Assembly (NCBI RefSeq): GCF_029633865.1
Contig: NC_079214.1
Coordinates: 27,460,724-27,524,723, forward strand
Length of the DNA: 64,000 bases
DNA from: Lampris incognitus
Taxonomy: Eukaryota; Chordata; Actinopteri; Lampriformes; Lampridae
Direction of reading: 5' to 3'
A model generated the notes under the pieces. It was not told where the DNA came from and did no database searches. It was given only the letters and a program-made list of their open reading frames with translations. Below, piece after piece: positions 44,843-64,000 of this stretch. Made by a program: the position numbers and the translations under genes. Positions within the stretch are counted from its first letter, which is position 1; each line of letters opens with the position of its first letter.

Positions 44843-45272
44843 ATGGGCGTCCGGGTAGCGTAGCAGTCTATTCCGTTGCCTACCAACACGGGGATCACCG
44901 GTTCGAATCCCCATGTTACCTCCGGCTTGGTCGGACGTCCCCTATAGGCACAATTGGCCATGTCTGTGGATGGGAAGCTGGTTGTGGGTATGTGTCATGG
45001 TTGCTGCACTAGCGCCTCCTCTGGTCGGTCGGGGCGCCTGTTTGGGGGGAGGGGGAACTGGGGGGAATGCGTGATCCTCCCTTGTGCTATGTCCTGGTGA
45101 AACTCCTCAATGTCAGGCGAAAAGAAGTGGCTGGCGACTCCACATGCATCAGAGGAGACATGTGGTAGTCTGCAGCCCTCCCCAGATCAGCAGTGGGGGT
45201 GGAACAGCAACTGGGATGGCTCAGAAGAGTGGGGGTAATTGGACAGGTACAATTGGGGAGAAAAAAGGGGGG
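44843..45272 (+). mobile_element. tRNA-derived SINE family A, full length
   Basis: 430-bp copy with tRNA-like head, B box GGTTCGAATCC and G-rich tail. It is flanked by a 13-bp duplication GACTTCCTAAATT at 44830-44842 and 45273-45285. It lies immediately past the ppef1 poly(A) signal, in opposite orientation to ppef1. Confidence 0.92.
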
Positions 45273-45283
45273 GACTTCCTAAA

Positions 45284-45289
45284 TTTATT
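45284..45289 (-). terminator. ppef1: Probable ppef1 poly(A) signal
   Basis: Minus-strand AATAAA lies about 55 bp after the ppef1 stop codon. It partly overlaps the upstream-side target duplication of a SINE (44843-45272), so the expected cleavage site and GU-rich element would fall in the SINE. Confidence 0.5.
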
Positions 45290-45343
45290 TTTGGGATTTT
45301 GGCATTTCTTCTCAATTTGCACAAGTTTCCCCTCATCCATCTC

Positions 45344-63047
<17,704 letters not shown>

Positions 63048-63284
63048 CTTGTGAGGGAAAAAAAATAGATGAATAAATTTCCAGCCTAGTTTCACTTTTT
63101 TATATCAACTTAGTGTATGGGCATGTAAAATACATAAAATATATCTTGCACAGGAGTTACATGCATACATACATACATCACATGTGCCAAATCATTCCTC
63201 ATTCAAAGCCTTCTCACAGAAATGGTTTACCTGATGACCTTTGACCTTAACACTTTGTTGGTTGTACAGAGGGTGGGAGGGTTT

Positions 63285-63853
63285 TTTGTCCCCCACCCCT
63301 TTTTCTCCACAATTGTACGTGGCCAATTACCCCACTTTTCCGAGCCATCCCGGTCGCTGCTCCACCCCATCTGCCGATCCGGGGAGGGTTGCAGACTGCC
63401 ACATGCCTCCTCAAGTACATGTGGAGTTGCCAGCCGCTTCTTTCACCTGACAGTGAGGAGTTTCACCAGGGGGACCTAGCGCGTGGGAGGATCATGCTAT
63501 TCCCCCCCAGTTCCTCCTCCCCCCGGGAACAGGCACCCTGACCGACCAGAGGAGGCGCTAGTGCAGCGACCAGGACACATACCCACATCCGGCTTCCCAC
63601 CCTCAGACACGGACAATTGTGTCTGTAGGGATGCCCGACCAAGCCGGAGGTAACACGGGGATTCAAACCGGTGATCCCAATGTTTTTTTTTTTTAAATCT
63701 TTTGCCTGTGAAGCACTTTGAATGACTTCTGTGATGATAAGGTGCTATACAAATAAGCTTGCCTTGCCTGGCCTTTTCTGGCCTTGCCTTGACTTGCCTT
63801 GCCTTGCCTTGGAAGGCAACGGAATAGACCGCTACACTACCCAGATGCCCTGG
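63285..63853 (-). mobile_element. SINE family A interrupted by a LINE-tail fragment
   Basis: Main part 63285-63679. The tRNA-like head piece continues at 63811-63853. The intervening 63680-63810 has AAGCACTTTGAATG...GGTGCTATACAAATAA and a (GCCTT)n tail, a LINE/SINE 3' end. Confidence 0.8.
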
Positions 63854-63953
63854 GCGGGGGGTTTAGTCTTTATTTTAACTGTATGCCATGCTGGAAAAAG
63901 GGAGCAGCTAAATGTATAAAATGTGAAAAATCGTGCACTTTGCCCCCAAAACA

Positions 63954-63954
<1 letters not shown>

Positions 63955-64000
<46 letters not shown>
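63955..64000. repeat. (CA)n microsatellite at window edge
   Basis: CA repeat running off the end of the window. Confidence 0.95.

Noticed and set aside
44843-44935. tRNA-like sequence with a B box
   Set aside because: It is the head of a SINE with target duplication; it lacks a foldable full cloverleaf, so it is not called a tRNA gene.

Overview
The window is teleost fish nuclear DNA. The evidence is vertebrate multi-exon genes with GT-AG introns, dense microsatellites, tRNA- and 5S-derived SINEs with target-site duplications, L2/Rex-like and RTE LINEs, Tc1 and hAT DNA transposons, and Ty3/gypsy elements. There is no bacterial-type gene organisation. The species cannot be named from the sequence.

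Three protein-coding genes carry the host content. (1) phka2, the liver-type regulatory alpha subunit of phosphorylase kinase, is on the plus strand. 25 coding exons lie at 95-20683; they splice in frame to 1,026 codons plus stop, and the 5' part lies left of the window. (2) An 878-codon secreted sushi/EGF protein gene is on the minus strand, 32028 to 22777, with 10 coding exons all joined in phase 1. Its order is signal peptide, sushi, sushi, about 400-residue Ser/Thr-rich spacer, sushi, EGF, then calcium-binding-type EGFs. I do not recognise a named orthologue. (3) ppef1, a Ser/Thr protein phosphatase with an IQ motif and EF-hands, is on the minus strand, 63047 to 45344. 16 coding exons splice in frame to about 708 residues, and the extreme N-terminus is outside the window. 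phka2 and ppef1 are also neighbours on human Xp22, so this is conserved synteny with the sushi/EGF gene lying between them. phka2 and the sushi/EGF gene converge tail to tail at about 20.7-22.8 kb.

The rest is mobile DNA. Introns of phka2 hold an old LINE (about 0.24-4 kb), a Tc1 transposon (6.4-8.0 kb), several SINEs and a CT-rich tetranucleotide repeat. The intergenic interval 32-45 kb is a nested stack. A LINE is split by a decayed gypsy pol, which itself received a foldback Tc1 element (34276-35472) and a decayed Tc1 (36342-37587). Beside it is an apparently intact 4.4-kb gypsy-type element with identical 210-bp LTRs and a 5-bp target duplication (39081-43480). ppef1 introns carry an L2 LINE, a 5-kb decayed hAT-like element that hosts an RTE LINE and a SINE, a 5S-rRNA-derived SINE, and SINEs interrupted by a small hAT element and a LINE tail.

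The most unusual structures are two 1,197-bp foldback Tc1 elements (1701-2897 and 34276-35472). Each is built from two 535-bp inverted arms that both encode the transposase DNA-binding region, around a 127-bp loop. I saw four differences between the copies.
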